Source: Kocuria turfanensis (lineage in GTDB: Bacteria; Actinomycetota; Actinomycetes; Actinomycetales; Micrococcaceae). Taken from it: a stretch of 64,000 nt of DNA. The position numbers and the translations under genes were made by a program. The notes under the pieces are model-generated. The model saw only the letters and a program-made list of their open reading frames with translations. It had not been told where the DNA came from and did not search any database. Below, piece by piece: positions 38,468 to 47,643 of this stretch. The stretch's first letter is position 1. Each line of letters starts with the position of its first letter. The stretch lies in assembly GCF_001580365.1 (NCBI RefSeq), contig NZ_CP014480.1, forward strand, positions 310,001-374,000, read 5' to 3'.

Positions 38468-38724
38468 GCGGGCATGATGGCACGCGCCGCGAAGGTGTTC
38501 CAGACGCGACCGGTCTATGACCGGGGCCGTCGTGGCTGCGGCCCGACCCGGGCGCGCGGCGCCCCGGACCCGGAGCCGGGAGGACGACCCCGACGATGTC
38601 GACCGCGGCCGCGGCCGGCGTCTCCCGCTCCACCCGAGCAGCGGCCGGGTGACCGGTGAAGCCCCGCCCTCCCGGTCCCGGTCGGGCCGCGGAGCAGCGG
38701 GGCTTCGTGCTGGTGAGGCCGTGC

Positions 38725-39843
38725 TCAGCCCTCGCAGGCCACCCCGTCGCCGTCGCGGTCCAGCTTGGGGGCGTAGCCCGGGGAACCGACATGGAGCGGG
38801 GCCGCACCGGCGGCCCGGGCCTCCGTGCAGTTGGCGAACCCGACGGCCGGTGCTGCCGGGACCGGCTCGGCTTCCGGGGCAGGGGCGACCGGCGCCGGAG
38901 CCACCGGGGCCGGTTCCGGGGCGACCGGCTCGGGCGCTGCGGGAACGGGCTCGGGCTCCGGGGCCTCCTGCACCGGGGCCGGCTCGGGGGCTTCCTCGAC
39001 CGGGGCCGGGGCCGTGGCGGCGATGTCGGCGAGGACCGCGCCGGTGGGGAGCTCCTGGCCCGCGCAGTCGGCGAGCACCTCGGACATCGCGGTCTTCTCC
39101 GGGGCGGTGACCCACAGGTCGTACTTGGCCTTCACCGCGATCTGGATGGCGACGAACTCGCACCGGAAGTCCACGTTCGGCGGCAGCCACGCATCGGCGG
39201 CCTTGTCCGACTTCGCCTGGTTGGTCGGCCCGTCCACCGCCAGCAGGTTCAGCGGGTCGTTGGCCAGCTCCACGCGCTGGTCCTGGGTGAGCCGGCGGGC
39301 CCCGGTGACCCAGGCGTTGCCGAGTGAGACCACGTGGTCGATCTGCACGTCGGAGGATGTGGCCGGGCCGCGCACGAAGTCGATGGTGGTGGCGGTGTAG
39401 GGGTCCGGGTCCAGGACCCCGGAGTCGACCCGGCACCCGTCGGCGGAGACGACGTCGCGGAGGTCGCGGTTGAGGATCTCCTGGCGGGTGTCCTCGCAGT
39501 CGCCGTCGGCGTCGATCCACCCGCCGAACAGTCCCTCACGGTCGTAGTCGGACATGGTGCCGCGGGCGGCGACCTTGAGTCCGTTCAGCGCGCTCAGCGC
39601 CTCGGAGGAGGCAGCCGCCGGCGCGGCCGTCGCCGTCGGCGCGGCCGTGGCGGAGGCGGTCTCGGCGGGGGTGCTGGGGGCCGCGGGCGTGGTGGTCGCG
39701 CTCGCGGTGGCGTCGGAGTCGGCACCGGGGTCGGCCACGGACGTGGAGCACCCGGTGAGCAGGGCCAGGGCCATGGCCGCCGAGGTCCAGGCCGCGGCGG
39801 TGCGGCCGCGGGCGCGGCCGGGCGAGGGGAGGGGGAGGGTCAT
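38725..39843 (-). CDS. exported lipoprotein nuclease: HNH (DUF1524-like) plus excalibur domain
   Basis: 372 residues. The N-terminus has a lipobox signal (MALALLTGCS), then an Ala/Thr/Pro-rich linker. Residues ~85-265 are an HNH-type endonuclease core: IDHVVSLGNAWVTGA (the DH of the active site), then NDPLNLLAVDGPTNQAKSDK (the second N/H-type element, with K in the active site) and WLPPN. A Pro/Ala/Glu repeat spacer (~265-330) leads to a C-terminal excalibur domain, FANCTEARAAGAAP ... DRDGDGVACE, a calcium-binding DxDxDGxxCE site. It is likely a surface or secreted Ca-dependent DNase. Confidence 0.88.
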   Translation of the reverse strand: MTLPLPSPGRARGRTAAAWTSAAMALALLTGCSTSVADPGADSDATASATTTPAAPSTPAETASATAAPTATAAPAAASSEALSALNGLKVAARGTMSDYDREGLFGGWIDADGDCEDTRQEILNRDLRDVVSADGCRVDSGVLDPDPYTATTIDFVRGPATSSDVQIDHVVSLGNAWVTGARRLTQDQRVELANDPLNLLAVDGPTNQAKSDKAADAWLPPNVDFRCEFVAIQIAVKAKYDLWVTAPEKTAMSEVLADCAGQELPTGAVLADIAATAPAPVEEAPEPAPVQEAPEPEPVPAAPEPVAPEPAPVAPAPVAPAPEAEPVPAAPAVGFANCTEARAAGAAPLHVGSPGYAPKLDRDGDGVACEG

Positions 39844-40001
39844 GTCGCTCCTGGGGGAGGGCGCCGGGGGCCCGGGGATCTGGGGGTGGGCGGCGCGGGG
39901 GATCGAGACGTCCTCCATCCTCCTACCGGCTGGTCACCAAAGCGAACGCGCGCCCGATGTGACGCCCCCGCCCGTCATCCGACACGCGTGACCTGACGCC
40001 G

Positions 40002-40078
40002 GGCGACCTCCGGCTCCAGCGGCCGTCGGGTGCGCGCGGGACAGCGGCACCTGCCCGTCCCGCACCCAGGAGGTCGCC
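40002..40078 (-). other. nested inverted repeats in a 318-bp intergenic stretch
   Basis: GGCGACCTCC (40002-40011) pairs with GGAGGTCGCC (40069-40078), and between them GCGGGAC pairs with GTCCCGC. It lies downstream of the leftward membrane protein gene (ending 40162) and upstream of the nuclease gene. It could be a terminator or a small structured RNA. The rest of 39844-40161 shows no gene. Confidence 0.35.
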
Positions 40079-40161
40079 GCATTCACTCCGGCGACCGTCG
40101 TAGCAGGATGCGCGCACGGACCGGTGGGCCCACCTCTGGGCGGACGTCGGGGAACGGACGG

Positions 40162-40506
40162 TCAGCCCCAGGTGCCCAACAGCGCCGCGACCACCGCGAC
40201 GACCGCCGCGGTGACGGCCAGGGTCGCCGCGGCGGCGCGGTAGCGACCGCGGACCAGCATCCGGGCCATGAACGCCGGCAGCACCAGTCCGGCGGCGGCT
40301 CCGGCCACCAGTGCGGCGGTGTAGACCCCGTCCGACGACTCGTCCGGCGGGCCGCCGAACCCCCCGAGGTGCAGGTACAGGGCCAGCAGCGCCCCGGTCG
40401 TGGCGATCAGCCCGGACAGCGCGAGCACCGGGACACCCACGACCAGGAGCGCCGTGCGCGCAGGTGTGGTGTCGGCGGGGGAGCCGGTGGCGCTCATGGC
40501 GTCCAT
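40162..40506 (-). CDS. three-helix membrane protein
   Basis: 114 residues from ATG 40506 (an ATG at 40497 is also possible). Helices are ALLVVGVPVLALSGLIATTG, YTAALVAGAAAGLVLPAFM and AAAATLAVTAAVVAVVAALLG, with basic residues between the second and third. Family not recognised. It is divergent from the HAD phosphatase gene, whose ribosome binding region begins 100 bp away. Confidence 0.6.
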   Translation of the reverse strand: MDAMSATGSPADTTPARTALLVVGVPVLALSGLIATTGALLALYLHLGGFGGPPDESSDGVYTAALVAGAAAGLVLPAFMARMLVRGRYRAAAATLAVTAAVVAVVAALLGTWG

Positions 40507-40611
40507 GATGCCTCGGACGGCCCGGCAGAAGCCCCTGGCCGCAGCCGGCGCCCGTCCTGGCAGTAGCATCGTGGAAGGTTGCCCACGAGATCCTGGAGAC
40601 GAGGAGTGGTG

Positions 40612-41388
40612 ATGGACCGGTCCCACCCGGAGTGCTGGTTGACGGACATGGACGGGGTCCTCGTCCACGAGGACAAGGCCCTTCCCGGCGCTGCGGACTT
40701 CCTGCAGAGACTCGTCGACCGGGAGCGCCGTTTCCTGGTGCTCACCAACAACTCCATCTACACTCCCCGCGACCTCGCCGCCCGGCTGGCGAAGAGCGGC
40801 CTGACCGTCCCCGAGGAGTCGATCTGGACCTCGGCGCTGGCCACCGCGGGGTTCCTCGCCGACCAGGTCCCTCGCGGGTCGGCGTACGTGGTCGGTGAGG
40901 CGGGTCTGACCACCGCGCTGTACGAAGTCGGCTACACCCTCACCGATGTCAGCCCCGACTACGTGGTCCTGGGAGAGACCCGGACCTACTCGTTCGAGTC
41001 CATCACCAAGGCGATCCGGCTGATCGAGTCGGGGTCACGCTTCATTGCGACCAACCCGGACTCCACCGGGCCCTCGGCGGAGGGTCCGCTGCCGGCGACC
41101 GGGGCGGTCGCTGCCCTGATCACCCGGGCCACCGGGGCCGTCCCGTACTTCGTGGGCAAGCCCAACCCGATGATGTTCCGCAGCGCGATGAACCGGATCG
41201 AGGCCCACTCCGAGACCACGGTGATGATCGGTGACCGGATGGACACCGACGTCGTCGCGGGCATCGAGGCCGGGCTGGAGACGATCCTGGTGCTGAGCGG
41301 CTCCACCCAGGCGGCGGACATCACCACGTATCCGTACCGCCCCGGACGGGTGCTGGACTCGATCGCCGACGTCATCGAGCTCGTCTGA
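40612..41388 (+). CDS. HAD-IIA family phosphatase (NagD-like)
   Basis: 258 residues, ATG 40612 preceded by GAGGAG. HAD motif I is DMDGVLVHEDKALPGA with both catalytic Asp, motif II FLVLTNNS, motif III GKPNPMMF (Lys) and motif IV IGDRMDTDVVAGIEAG. The C2-type cap fits NagD-type nucleotide or sugar phosphatases. It lies alone between two leftward gene sets. Substrate unknown; UMP or glycerol-phosphate-like compounds are typical for the family. Confidence 0.9.
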   Translation: MDRSHPECWLTDMDGVLVHEDKALPGAADFLQRLVDRERRFLVLTNNSIYTPRDLAARLAKSGLTVPEESIWTSALATAGFLADQVPRGSAYVVGEAGLTTALYEVGYTLTDVSPDYVVLGETRTYSFESITKAIRLIESGSRFIATNPDSTGPSAEGPLPATGAVAALITRATGAVPYFVGKPNPMMFRSAMNRIEAHSETTVMIGDRMDTDVVAGIEAGLETILVLSGSTQAADITTYPYRPGRVLDSIADVIELV

Positions 41389-41462
41389 CACAGCTCGCCG
41401 CCGCGGCGGGGTCGAGCGTTCGACGCCGCCCCATCCCGACTCCTCGTGTCCTGCGCCGGGAC

Positions 41463-42320
41463 TCAGCGCGCGGTGCGGTGGCCCCAGTTCAGCGCCCGGG
41501 ACAGGTGCTCGGGGCTGAACCCGGGGTGGGCCAGCTGCAGCTCCACCCGGTCGTCGTGGGCGTCCCGGGCGCCGTAGGCCAGATCCACCGCGTGGGCGAG
41601 CAGCTCCTCGGTGCGCAGGATCGCGTCCTCGATCGCCGCCTCGTCGTGGAGATCACTGAGGGCCGCGCGGATGTCGACCGGTTCCCTCCCCGGGCGGACC
41701 GGGCGGGCGTGGCGGTGGTTGTAGAGCACCAGGATGAAGACCCCGTTGAGCAGGTCCTCGTCGCGTGCCCGGGCCATCACCTCGGGCTCGGGGTCGCTGG
41801 TGGGACCCGGCTCCGGCGGCGGCACGGCGGCCCGGCGCCGGGCGGGCACCGGAAGTCCCGCCACACGGTCCTGATCGTCCGTCTCGTCCTCGCGCTGCGC
41901 GCCGCCGGCCCGGGCTCGACCGTCCCGGGGGCCGCTCCCGTCCTCGTGCGGGCGGGGGCGCGTCCTCCCGAGCAGCCAGCCCACGCCGGCGCCGCAACCC
42001 GTGCAGGCCGCGATCCAGAACAGCTGACGGGTGAGCGCGGCGACGACCACCCCGACGGCCAGCCCGCAGAACAAGCCCGTCTGCAGCGGATCCAGGCGTC
42101 GGCTGGGCGGGGTGCTGGTCATGGATCCATTCTCGGCCGCCGGCGCCGTCAGGTCACCACGCACCCGGGCCCGGAGCAGCTCCAGCGCGACCCCGACGAG
42201 GACGCCGAGGTCGATGGCGTGCCCGTTCCGGGTGAACAGCGCCAGCACCGCTCCGGCGGCCGCGCCGAACGCCGCGCCGCGCACGATGTGCCGCCCGGCG
42301 AGCACCCCGGGAAGGTCCAT
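41463..42320 (-). CDS. hypothetical membrane protein
   Basis: 285 residues. Two hydrophobic N-terminal blocks (AAFGAAAGAVLALFTRNG, then GLFCGLAVGVVVAALTR and FWIAACTGCGAGVGWLLG) anchor it. A charged, Arg/Glu/Pro-rich linker (~115-175) leads to a cytosolic helical domain (ARDEDLLNGVFILVLYNHRH ... AAIEDAILRTEELLAHAVDL). It is last of a three-gene leftward set of membrane proteins with gaps of 6 and 21 bp. No family recognised. Confidence 0.65.
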   Translation of the reverse strand: MDLPGVLAGRHIVRGAAFGAAAGAVLALFTRNGHAIDLGVLVGVALELLRARVRGDLTAPAAENGSMTSTPPSRRLDPLQTGLFCGLAVGVVVAALTRQLFWIAACTGCGAGVGWLLGRTRPRPHEDGSGPRDGRARAGGAQREDETDDQDRVAGLPVPARRRAAVPPPEPGPTSDPEPEVMARARDEDLLNGVFILVLYNHRHARPVRPGREPVDIRAALSDLHDEAAIEDAILRTEELLAHAVDLAYGARDAHDDRVELQLAHPGFSPEHLSRALNWGHRTAR

Positions 42321-42326
42321 GGCGGG

Positions 42327-42650
42327 TCAGGCTCCCCGAGGAGTTCCCGGCACCGGTGGGGGTGGCAGCCGGCTCAGGCGGACCAGGGTGAGGACCGCCG
42401 GGATCGCCAGGCCCCCGAGCAGCAGGAGACCGAACAGTCCGAGGAACCACGCCATGAGCAGCAGCGGGGCCGCGGCGAGCAGCGACAGGACGGCGAGCAC
42501 GGTCGCCGCGGTGCGGCGCCGAGGTGGGATCGGTTCCCGGCGCAGCACGGGGGCCTCGACGACGAGCTGGGCGATGATCAGCGCGGGCAGGCCCAGCAGC
42601 GGCAGGGCGAGGATGAGCGCCTCGAGGGCGACGATGCTGTCGTCGGGCAC
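42327..42650 (-). CDS. hypothetical membrane protein
   Basis: 107 residues with three helices: IVALEALILALPLLGLPALI, TVLAVLSLLAAAPLLLMAW and [22 protein letters not shown], then a Pro-rich tail. Middle gene of the set; its start lies 21 bp after the 64-residue gene. Confidence 0.6.
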   Translation of the reverse strand: MPDDSIVALEALILALPLLGLPALIIAQLVVEAPVLRREPIPPRRRTAATVLAVLSLLAAAPLLLMAWFLGLFGLLLLGGLAIPAVLTLVRLSRLPPPPVPGTPRGA

Positions 42651-42671
42651 AGCGGCTCCTACCGGGTGGGC

Positions 42672-42866
42672 TCAGTCGCCGTCGGCGCCCGGGTCGCGGT
42701 CCTCCCCGCGGGGACGGGGCGGGACGTCGCGCTGTCGACGGCGGGTGCGCAGGAGGATCGTGACGACCAGGCCGATCACGCCCAGGCTCACCAGGGCGAA
42801 CAGCACGATGCTGGCCGGTGAGCCGGGCTCGACGAGGCCGGCGGCGGCGGGGACGACGATGCTCAT
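42672..42866 (-). CDS. small single-helix membrane protein
   Basis: 64 residues from ATG 42866. One helix (SIVLFALVSLGVIGLVVTILL) is followed by a strongly basic then acidic tail (RTRRRQRD ... GEDRDPGADGD), so the C-terminus is probably cytosolic. First gene of the three-gene membrane set. Confidence 0.55.
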   Translation of the reverse strand: MSIVVPAAAGLVEPGSPASIVLFALVSLGVIGLVVTILLRTRRRQRDVPPRPRGEDRDPGADGD

Positions 42867-42906
42867 GCTCCGAATGTACTGCGGCGCCGCCGCCGAGCCA
42901 CCACGA

Positions 42907-43443
42907 TCAGCGTGCGCCGGGGACCGTGGCGTCGACCTCCAGCGGCCGGACGACGTGGCCGGGGCGGGCGACCAGGGCACGGCCGAGCACCAGGGCGTTC
43001 GTCAGCCCGTGGGTCAGCCGGTGTCGCAGCGGCACGAAGCCGAACGCCCCGTAGAAGGCCAACAGCTCGTCGAAGCCCTCCCGCGGATCGGCGGGCACCG
43101 GCCGCAGCACCACCCAGGTGTTGCCGGCCGCACGTGCGGCGTCCAGGAACTGCTCCAGCAGCGCCGCCCCGACGCCGTGGCCCCGGTGCGAACGGGCCAC
43201 GACGAGGGTGTCGAGGTAGCTGCACCGCCACTCCAGCGGCGGCTCCGGCTCCACGACGAAGCTCTGCCAGGTCGCCGAGGCGTGGTTGCCGTGGCACAGC
43301 CCGACGACGTCCCCGTGCGTCACCGCGACCGTGGTGGTGTCCAGCCACGCCGTGAACTGCGCGCGGGACAGCTCCCGGCCCCGGGCGACCTGCCGGTAGA
43401 GCTCGGCGGTGGCGGGGCGGATGTCGATGCCGGGGGAGGACAT
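42907..43443 (-). CDS. GNAT family N-acetyltransferase
   Basis: 178 residues. The acetyl-CoA site lies in LDTLVVARSHRGHGVGAALLEQF (R/QxxGxG/A; residues ~77-99), followed by the beta5 region TWVVLRPVPADPREGF and LAFYGAFGFVPL, the typical Y of the C-terminal GNAT core. N-terminal RPATAELYRQVARGR is the usual opening. Substrate unknown. It stands 40 bp from the 64-residue membrane protein gene, in the same direction. Confidence 0.85.
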   Translation of the reverse strand: MSSPGIDIRPATAELYRQVARGRELSRAQFTAWLDTTTVAVTHGDVVGLCHGNHASATWQSFVVEPEPPLEWRCSYLDTLVVARSHRGHGVGAALLEQFLDAARAAGNTWVVLRPVPADPREGFDELLAFYGAFGFVPLRHRLTHGLTNALVLGRALVARPGHVVRPLEVDATVPGAR

Positions 43444-43515
43444 GGGGCGATCGTAACGGCACCGGCCGTAGACCTGTAGGGGGCGTCGAGTCCTGCGGGC
43501 GGCCCGGCTGGGTCG

Positions 43516-44178
43516 TCAGTCCTCGACGAGGATGCCCAGGTGGGCGGCCAGCGCAGGGGCCAGCTGCTGCAGCTGCAGGTGGTTGAGCGCCGCGCCCTGC
43601 AGATGGGCCAGGCCGGTGATGTCAGGCAGGTCGAGCGCGCGCAGGTCGACGTCGACCAGTGTGGCGCCGGAGACGTCCAGGACCGCCAGCTCGGAGCCCG
43701 GGAACGCCAGCCGCTCAGCGCGTGCGCCGGTCAGATCCAGCTCGCCGAGGACGCAGTCCTCGAACACCACGTCCCGCACCGTGGCGCCGCGCAGGCTCAC
43801 GTAGCCGAGCTTGCACCCGGTGATCCGCACGGTGTCCCAGGTGCCCTCGATGCACTGCAGCACCCCCAGCCGGGAGTCCTCGAGCACGACGGTGCGCAGC
43901 GTGGCGTAGGCGGCCGAGACCGTGGGGATGTCCAGGCGCGTGAGCTGTGAGTCGGTGATCCGGCCGTCGGTGAGCTCCAGCTCGTGGATGTTGAGCCGCG
44001 TGAAAGAGCAGTCGGTGAATCCGACGTCGGACAGGTCCGTCCCCGTGAGGTCGTCCTCGGCGAAAGCCAGCGCCTCGTAGGTGCCGTGGGCGAGGACCTC
44101 GACCCCGTCGGCGGCGGAGAGCTCGGGGAGCCGGGGCGAGCGCAGTCTCGGGGGAGCAGGAGTGTTCCGTCGGGCCAT
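43516..44178 (-). CDS. pentapeptide-repeat protein
   Basis: 220 residues. From about residue 38 on it shows A(D/N)LxX-type five-residue periodicity: DDLTGTDLSDVGFTDCSF, LRTVVLEDSRLGVLQC, LGYVSLRGATVRDVVFEDC, LGELDLTGARAERLAF. This predicts a right-handed quadrilateral beta helix. Such proteins can mimic DNA, for example as gyrase-protecting Qnr/MfpA proteins. The repeat set is shorter and more degenerate here. The end (LQQLAPALAAHLGILVED) is helical. Confidence 0.8.
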   Translation of the reverse strand: MARRNTPAPPRLRSPRLPELSAADGVEVLAHGTYEALAFAEDDLTGTDLSDVGFTDCSFTRLNIHELELTDGRITDSQLTRLDIPTVSAAYATLRTVVLEDSRLGVLQCIEGTWDTVRITGCKLGYVSLRGATVRDVVFEDCVLGELDLTGARAERLAFPGSELAVLDVSGATLVDVDLRALDLPDITGLAHLQGAALNHLQLQQLAPALAAHLGILVED

Positions 44179-44466
44179 GCCGTTCACCGTAGTGCCTGCC
44201 GCGGCCGGTGGGGGACGTGAGCGGTCAGGCCGCGGGACACCCGGCGCCGCTCGAGGGCGGCGGCGAGTCGGCGTCAGCCGGCGGGGAGGTCGGCGTGCGC
44301 GGCCGTCAGGGAGCGCTCGCTGCGGCAACCCGGAGCGCCGGGACGCGGACGGGGTGCCGCGAGGAGGGAGCTGCGGCGCCGCAGCGGACGTGCGGGCCGG
44401 TCGTCGTGCCGGCGGGCCGTGACGAGCTACTCCGGCCGGGTCGGCGCGGTCCGCGGGCGGTGTGCG

Positions 44467-44829
44467 TCAGGGCTGGCTGATCCAGGCCAGTGCCGCGGTG
44501 CGCTCGTCGAGGTGGAACCGGCGCGTGGGGACGTGGAGGAGCTCGGTGGTCCACTCGGAGACCTTCGCCTCCCAGTCGACGTCGGTGACCACCGCCAGAC
44601 GCTCGAGCTTCTTGATGTATCCGGCCGACTTCAGGTCCAGCCACAGCGCCCTCGGGGAGATGTCGGCGAAGTCGATGTCGCCCCGGACCGCGACCATTCG
44701 CACGCTGTCGTGCTCGCGGATGACCTCGTCGAGGACCTCGCGCATGTGCTGCATGTCCGCGGCGGTGATCCCGCCGTGGGCGTTGATCGTGACGATGTTG
44801 GTGCCGGACTGCACCGTGGTCTCCAGCAT
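44467..44829 (-). CDS. SpoIIAA-like (STAS-fold) protein
   Basis: 120 residues from ATG 44829, with GGAGGAG upstream. Pattern TIVTINAHGGITAADMQHMREVLDEVIREHDSV, then VRGDIDFADISPRALWLDLK and KKLERLAVVTDVDWEAK matches the DUF3478/SpoIIAA-like family, single-domain STAS-type proteins. No anti-sigma factor is next to it. Role unknown; possibly lipid or membrane binding. A 287-bp gene-free gap follows toward the pentapeptide gene. Confidence 0.8.
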   Translation of the reverse strand: MLETTVQSGTNIVTINAHGGITAADMQHMREVLDEVIREHDSVRMVAVRGDIDFADISPRALWLDLKSAGYIKKLERLAVVTDVDWEAKVSEWTTELLHVPTRRFHLDERTAALAWISQP

Positions 44830-44900
44830 GGCCGGCTCTCCTCCCGGGTCGCGGCGGAGCGGATCTGCGGTATCCAGGCTAGGACCGGTGGTGCCGGCGC

Positions 44901-45776
44901 TCAACAGGTGGCCGAGCCGTGACGCCCCGGGGCACGAGGGCGCCCACCGGGGGCTCGGTCCCGCCGGGCGTCCGCTGCGAGCAGCCCCCGCCGCTCAGCG
45001 GTGAGGGCGCCAATGTCCTGGCGGATCGCCAGGCGCCGACCGGTGGGCACGCGCACCTGCGGGCCGTGGCCCGGGGCCAGGACCTCGAAATCCACTCCGG
45101 AGAGCAGCGTGCGAGCCGCGTTCTCGGCGGTGGTGGGGTCGTGGTGGAACGGGGCGGGCAGCAGGTGCGGCACCCCGTCCGCCGTGGTGGTCCGGTGCCC
45201 GGTGACCACGGCGTCGCCCGCGGCGAGGATCCCGGTGTGACCGACCAGGTAGGCGGTGTGCCCGGAGGTGTGTCCCGTGGTGGCCACCGGCCGCGGGGAG
45301 CCGGGCAGGTCCAGCACCTCCGTGGCCGGGCCGAACGGGGTGACGGCGCTCTCCTCGACGGTGACGTCCTTCAGACCCCCGGCGCGCAGGGCGTGGAGGG
45401 ACCATTTCGCCCAGCCGAGCGAGCACGCCGCGCGGGGCAGGGACTCCTCCGGGCCGATCTGCTCCCGGGAGGCCCCGGTGATGTTGGGGATCTCGGCGGC
45501 CGCGCAGTGCACCGGCACCCCGGCGGCGATGTAGCGGCCGAGGGTGCCGATGTGGTCGCCGTGGGCGTGGGTGACGACCACGGCCTCGGGCAGACCGGTG
45601 GCGCCGGCGGCGTGGATGGAGGCGTCCACCAGGCTCCGATCACCGGGGTAGCCGCAGTCGATCAGCGTGTAGGACGCCCCGTCGCGCAGGATCAGCCAGT
45701 TCGATCCCGGGCCGGTGACCAGGGTGGTGCCGTATCCGAGGTCGTGGGTGTTGGCGGCGGTGATCCAGCGGGTCAT
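44901..45776 (-). CDS. MBL-fold metallo-hydrolase
   Basis: 291 residues. The metallo-beta-lactamase zinc motif THAHGDHIG lies near 70-78. Further ligands are His in TGHTSGHTAYLV, Asp in LAAGDAVV and His in LAPGHGPQV. SNWLILRDGASYTLIDCGYPGD is the usual opening. Close to the hydroxyacylglutathione-hydrolase/quorum-lactonase branch; substrate unknown. AGGAGC precedes the ATG. Confidence 0.88.
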   Translation of the reverse strand: MTRWITAANTHDLGYGTTLVTGPGSNWLILRDGASYTLIDCGYPGDRSLVDASIHAAGATGLPEAVVVTHAHGDHIGTLGRYIAAGVPVHCAAAEIPNITGASREQIGPEESLPRAACSLGWAKWSLHALRAGGLKDVTVEESAVTPFGPATEVLDLPGSPRPVATTGHTSGHTAYLVGHTGILAAGDAVVTGHRTTTADGVPHLLPAPFHHDPTTAENAARTLLSGVDFEVLAPGHGPQVRVPTGRRLAIRQDIGALTAERRGLLAADARRDRAPGGRPRAPGRHGSATC

Positions 45777-46001
45777 GGGATGCGGGGCTCCTGGGGGACG
45801 TCGGGGTGTTCCGACTCCAGTCTGCGCCCCGTTCGCTCCTCCCGGTCGGAGGGCGCGTCGTCAGGATGCTCGGCACGTCGGCGGACCGGCCTGCCCGCGT
45901 CGGCTGGAGCTGAACGCTGCGCCTCGTGCGGACGCCCCTGGAGGAGGTGCGGGGGCCCACCGCGACCCTGCGGCCGGTGTGCGGCGGGTCCCGGCCCGGT
46001 C

Positions 46002-47177
46002 TCAGTCCGTACACCGCAGGGCGAGCACAGTGGAGTCGTCGTCGAGACCGGCGGACCTGGCGTAGCCGGCGCACCGTTCGACCAGCTCTGCGGCCGTGGC
46101 CGCCGTGGCGTTCGCCGCAGCGGCGCTCGCGATCCCCTCGTCGATGCCGGCGAAGTAGTCGAGGAACCCGTCGGAGACCACCAGCAGAGTCTCCCCGGCC
46201 TCCAGTGCCGTGGTGTGGATCCGCCACTGCGCCCCGGGCACTGCGCCCAGGGGCGGTCCCGAGGTCTCCAGGCGCCGGTGGGTGCCGTCGGGGCACAGGA
46301 CGAGTGCCAGACCGTGACCGGCGTCCACGTACTCGAGCACACCGGTCGTGGAGGACAGGCGGGCGGTGAAGACGGTGACGAAGGCTCCGGCTTCCTCCAG
46401 CAGCGGGTCCAGGGCCCCGGTGGCACGGGCGATCGCCTCGGCCGGCTCGTTGTACTGGAAGGTCCCGCGCAGCACCGCGCGCGCCGAGGCGGAGAGCAGC
46501 GCCGCCGGGATGCCTTTGCCCATCACGTCGGCCAGCGTGAGCTGCAGCCGGTCTCCGTTGCGGAACCAGTCGTAGAAGTCCCCGCCGATCGACTGCGCGG
46601 CGGTGCAGCGCCCGGCGATCTCCCACCCCGGAAGCGCTGGATCGGTCTTGGGCATGAGCATCTGCTGGATCTGCTCGGCGCGGTCGAGCTCTCCCTGGGC
46701 GGCGAGCTCGCGTTCCACCCACCCGGCCAGCTCGGCCAGCAGGCGCCGCTCCCGGTCGGTGAGCTGCCGGGGCTGATGGTCGACCAGGCACAGCGAGCCC
46801 ACGGCTTCCCCACCGGGGGCGTGCAGTGGCTGCCCGGCGTAGAAGCGCACCGGCGGATCGGCGGTCACGAACGGATTGCCGCGGAACAGCTCCTCGACGG
46901 CCGCGTCCGGCACGACCAGCGGCGCGTCACGGGCGACGGTGTGGCTGCACAAGGAATCGGCGCGCGGGGTGTGCACGAGGCCCGGCAGCCCGGCTTCGGC
47001 CTTGGTGAACTGGCGCTCCGCATCGATCAGGTTGACCGCGGCGGCGGCCACCTGGAAGACCTCCCGCGCGATGCGGACGACACGGTCGTAGCGCTCCTCC
47101 CGCGGCGTGTCCAGGATTCTGAGGTCGTGGAGGGCCGCGACCCGCGCCTGTTCCTGCTGATCGATGTGCATGCGCAT
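46002..47177 (-). CDS. GAF domain - SpoIIE/PP2C-type serine phosphatase
   Basis: 391 residues from ATG 47177. The GAF domain (~25-160) has ILDTPREERYDRVVRIARE and ADSLCSHTVARDAPLVVPDA. A short helix with QIQQMLMPKTDPALPGWE introduces the SpoIIE/RsbU-type phosphatase domain: GGDFYDWFRNGDRLQLTLADVMGKG, LEYVDAGHGLALVLCPDG and VSDGFLDYF, with metal-binding Asp residues present. It is expected to act in a sigma-factor partner-switching pathway. The SpoIIAA-like protein 1.2 kb away could be linked. Ribosome binding site weak. Confidence 0.9.
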   Translation of the reverse strand: MRMHIDQQEQARVAALHDLRILDTPREERYDRVVRIAREVFQVAAAAVNLIDAERQFTKAEAGLPGLVHTPRADSLCSHTVARDAPLVVPDAAVEELFRGNPFVTADPPVRFYAGQPLHAPGGEAVGSLCLVDHQPRQLTDRERRLLAELAGWVERELAAQGELDRAEQIQQMLMPKTDPALPGWEIAGRCTAAQSIGGDFYDWFRNGDRLQLTLADVMGKGIPAALLSASARAVLRGTFQYNEPAEAIARATGALDPLLEEAGAFVTVFTARLSSTTGVLEYVDAGHGLALVLCPDGTHRRLETSGPPLGAVPGAQWRIHTTALEAGETLLVVSDGFLDYFAGIDEGIASAAAANATAATAAELVERCAGYARSAGLDDDSTVLALRCTD

Positions 47178-47643
47178 AGGGCCCACGCTACCGACCGATG
47201 TCGCGCGTGCCGCGCCGCCACGTCGACGGTCTCCGCCATGGGCCTCGACTCGGCGACGCCGGCGCGACGCTGCTGTGCCGCGGGGCCCGGCTGGGAAGCA
47301 CAGGCCGTTGTCACACCTGCGCTGAGGACCGGACGGGCGGTTGGACCGGCCCGGTGACGGGCGGCAGTTCGATGTCACTGCTCTGGTGGTGACTGGCCTG
47401 ACCCTCGCATCCATGCGGTGGCTGCGGCCACGCTTCCGGCCAGGGAGCTTGGACGGCAGGACGTGTTGACCGGAGGTGGTCACCTCGCAGCTCATCGGAT
47501 GCGAGACGCCTTGTGTCGGGTGGTTCGTCAGGCGGTCGGGGGGTGGGGCCGGCGGTTCGTGCTGCCCCGGAGCTCGGTGCTCGGCAGCCGGCACCAGGAG
47601 CGTGGTGCCGGGCTGCTCGAGGTCCAGCTCGGTGGTTCCGGTC
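47178..47643. other. 466-bp stretch without a recognisable gene
   Basis: Between the phosphatase start and the methyltransferase stop. No frame has a convincing start or codon bias. It holds CTCGCATCC (47404-47412) and GGATGCGAGAC (47497-47507), an inverted pair that recurs upstream of the recombinase at 52.3 kb. Confidence 0.6.

Noticed and set aside
47178-47640. Possible small genes in the gap next to the methyltransferase
   Set aside because: No frame has both a ribosome binding site and codon bias.
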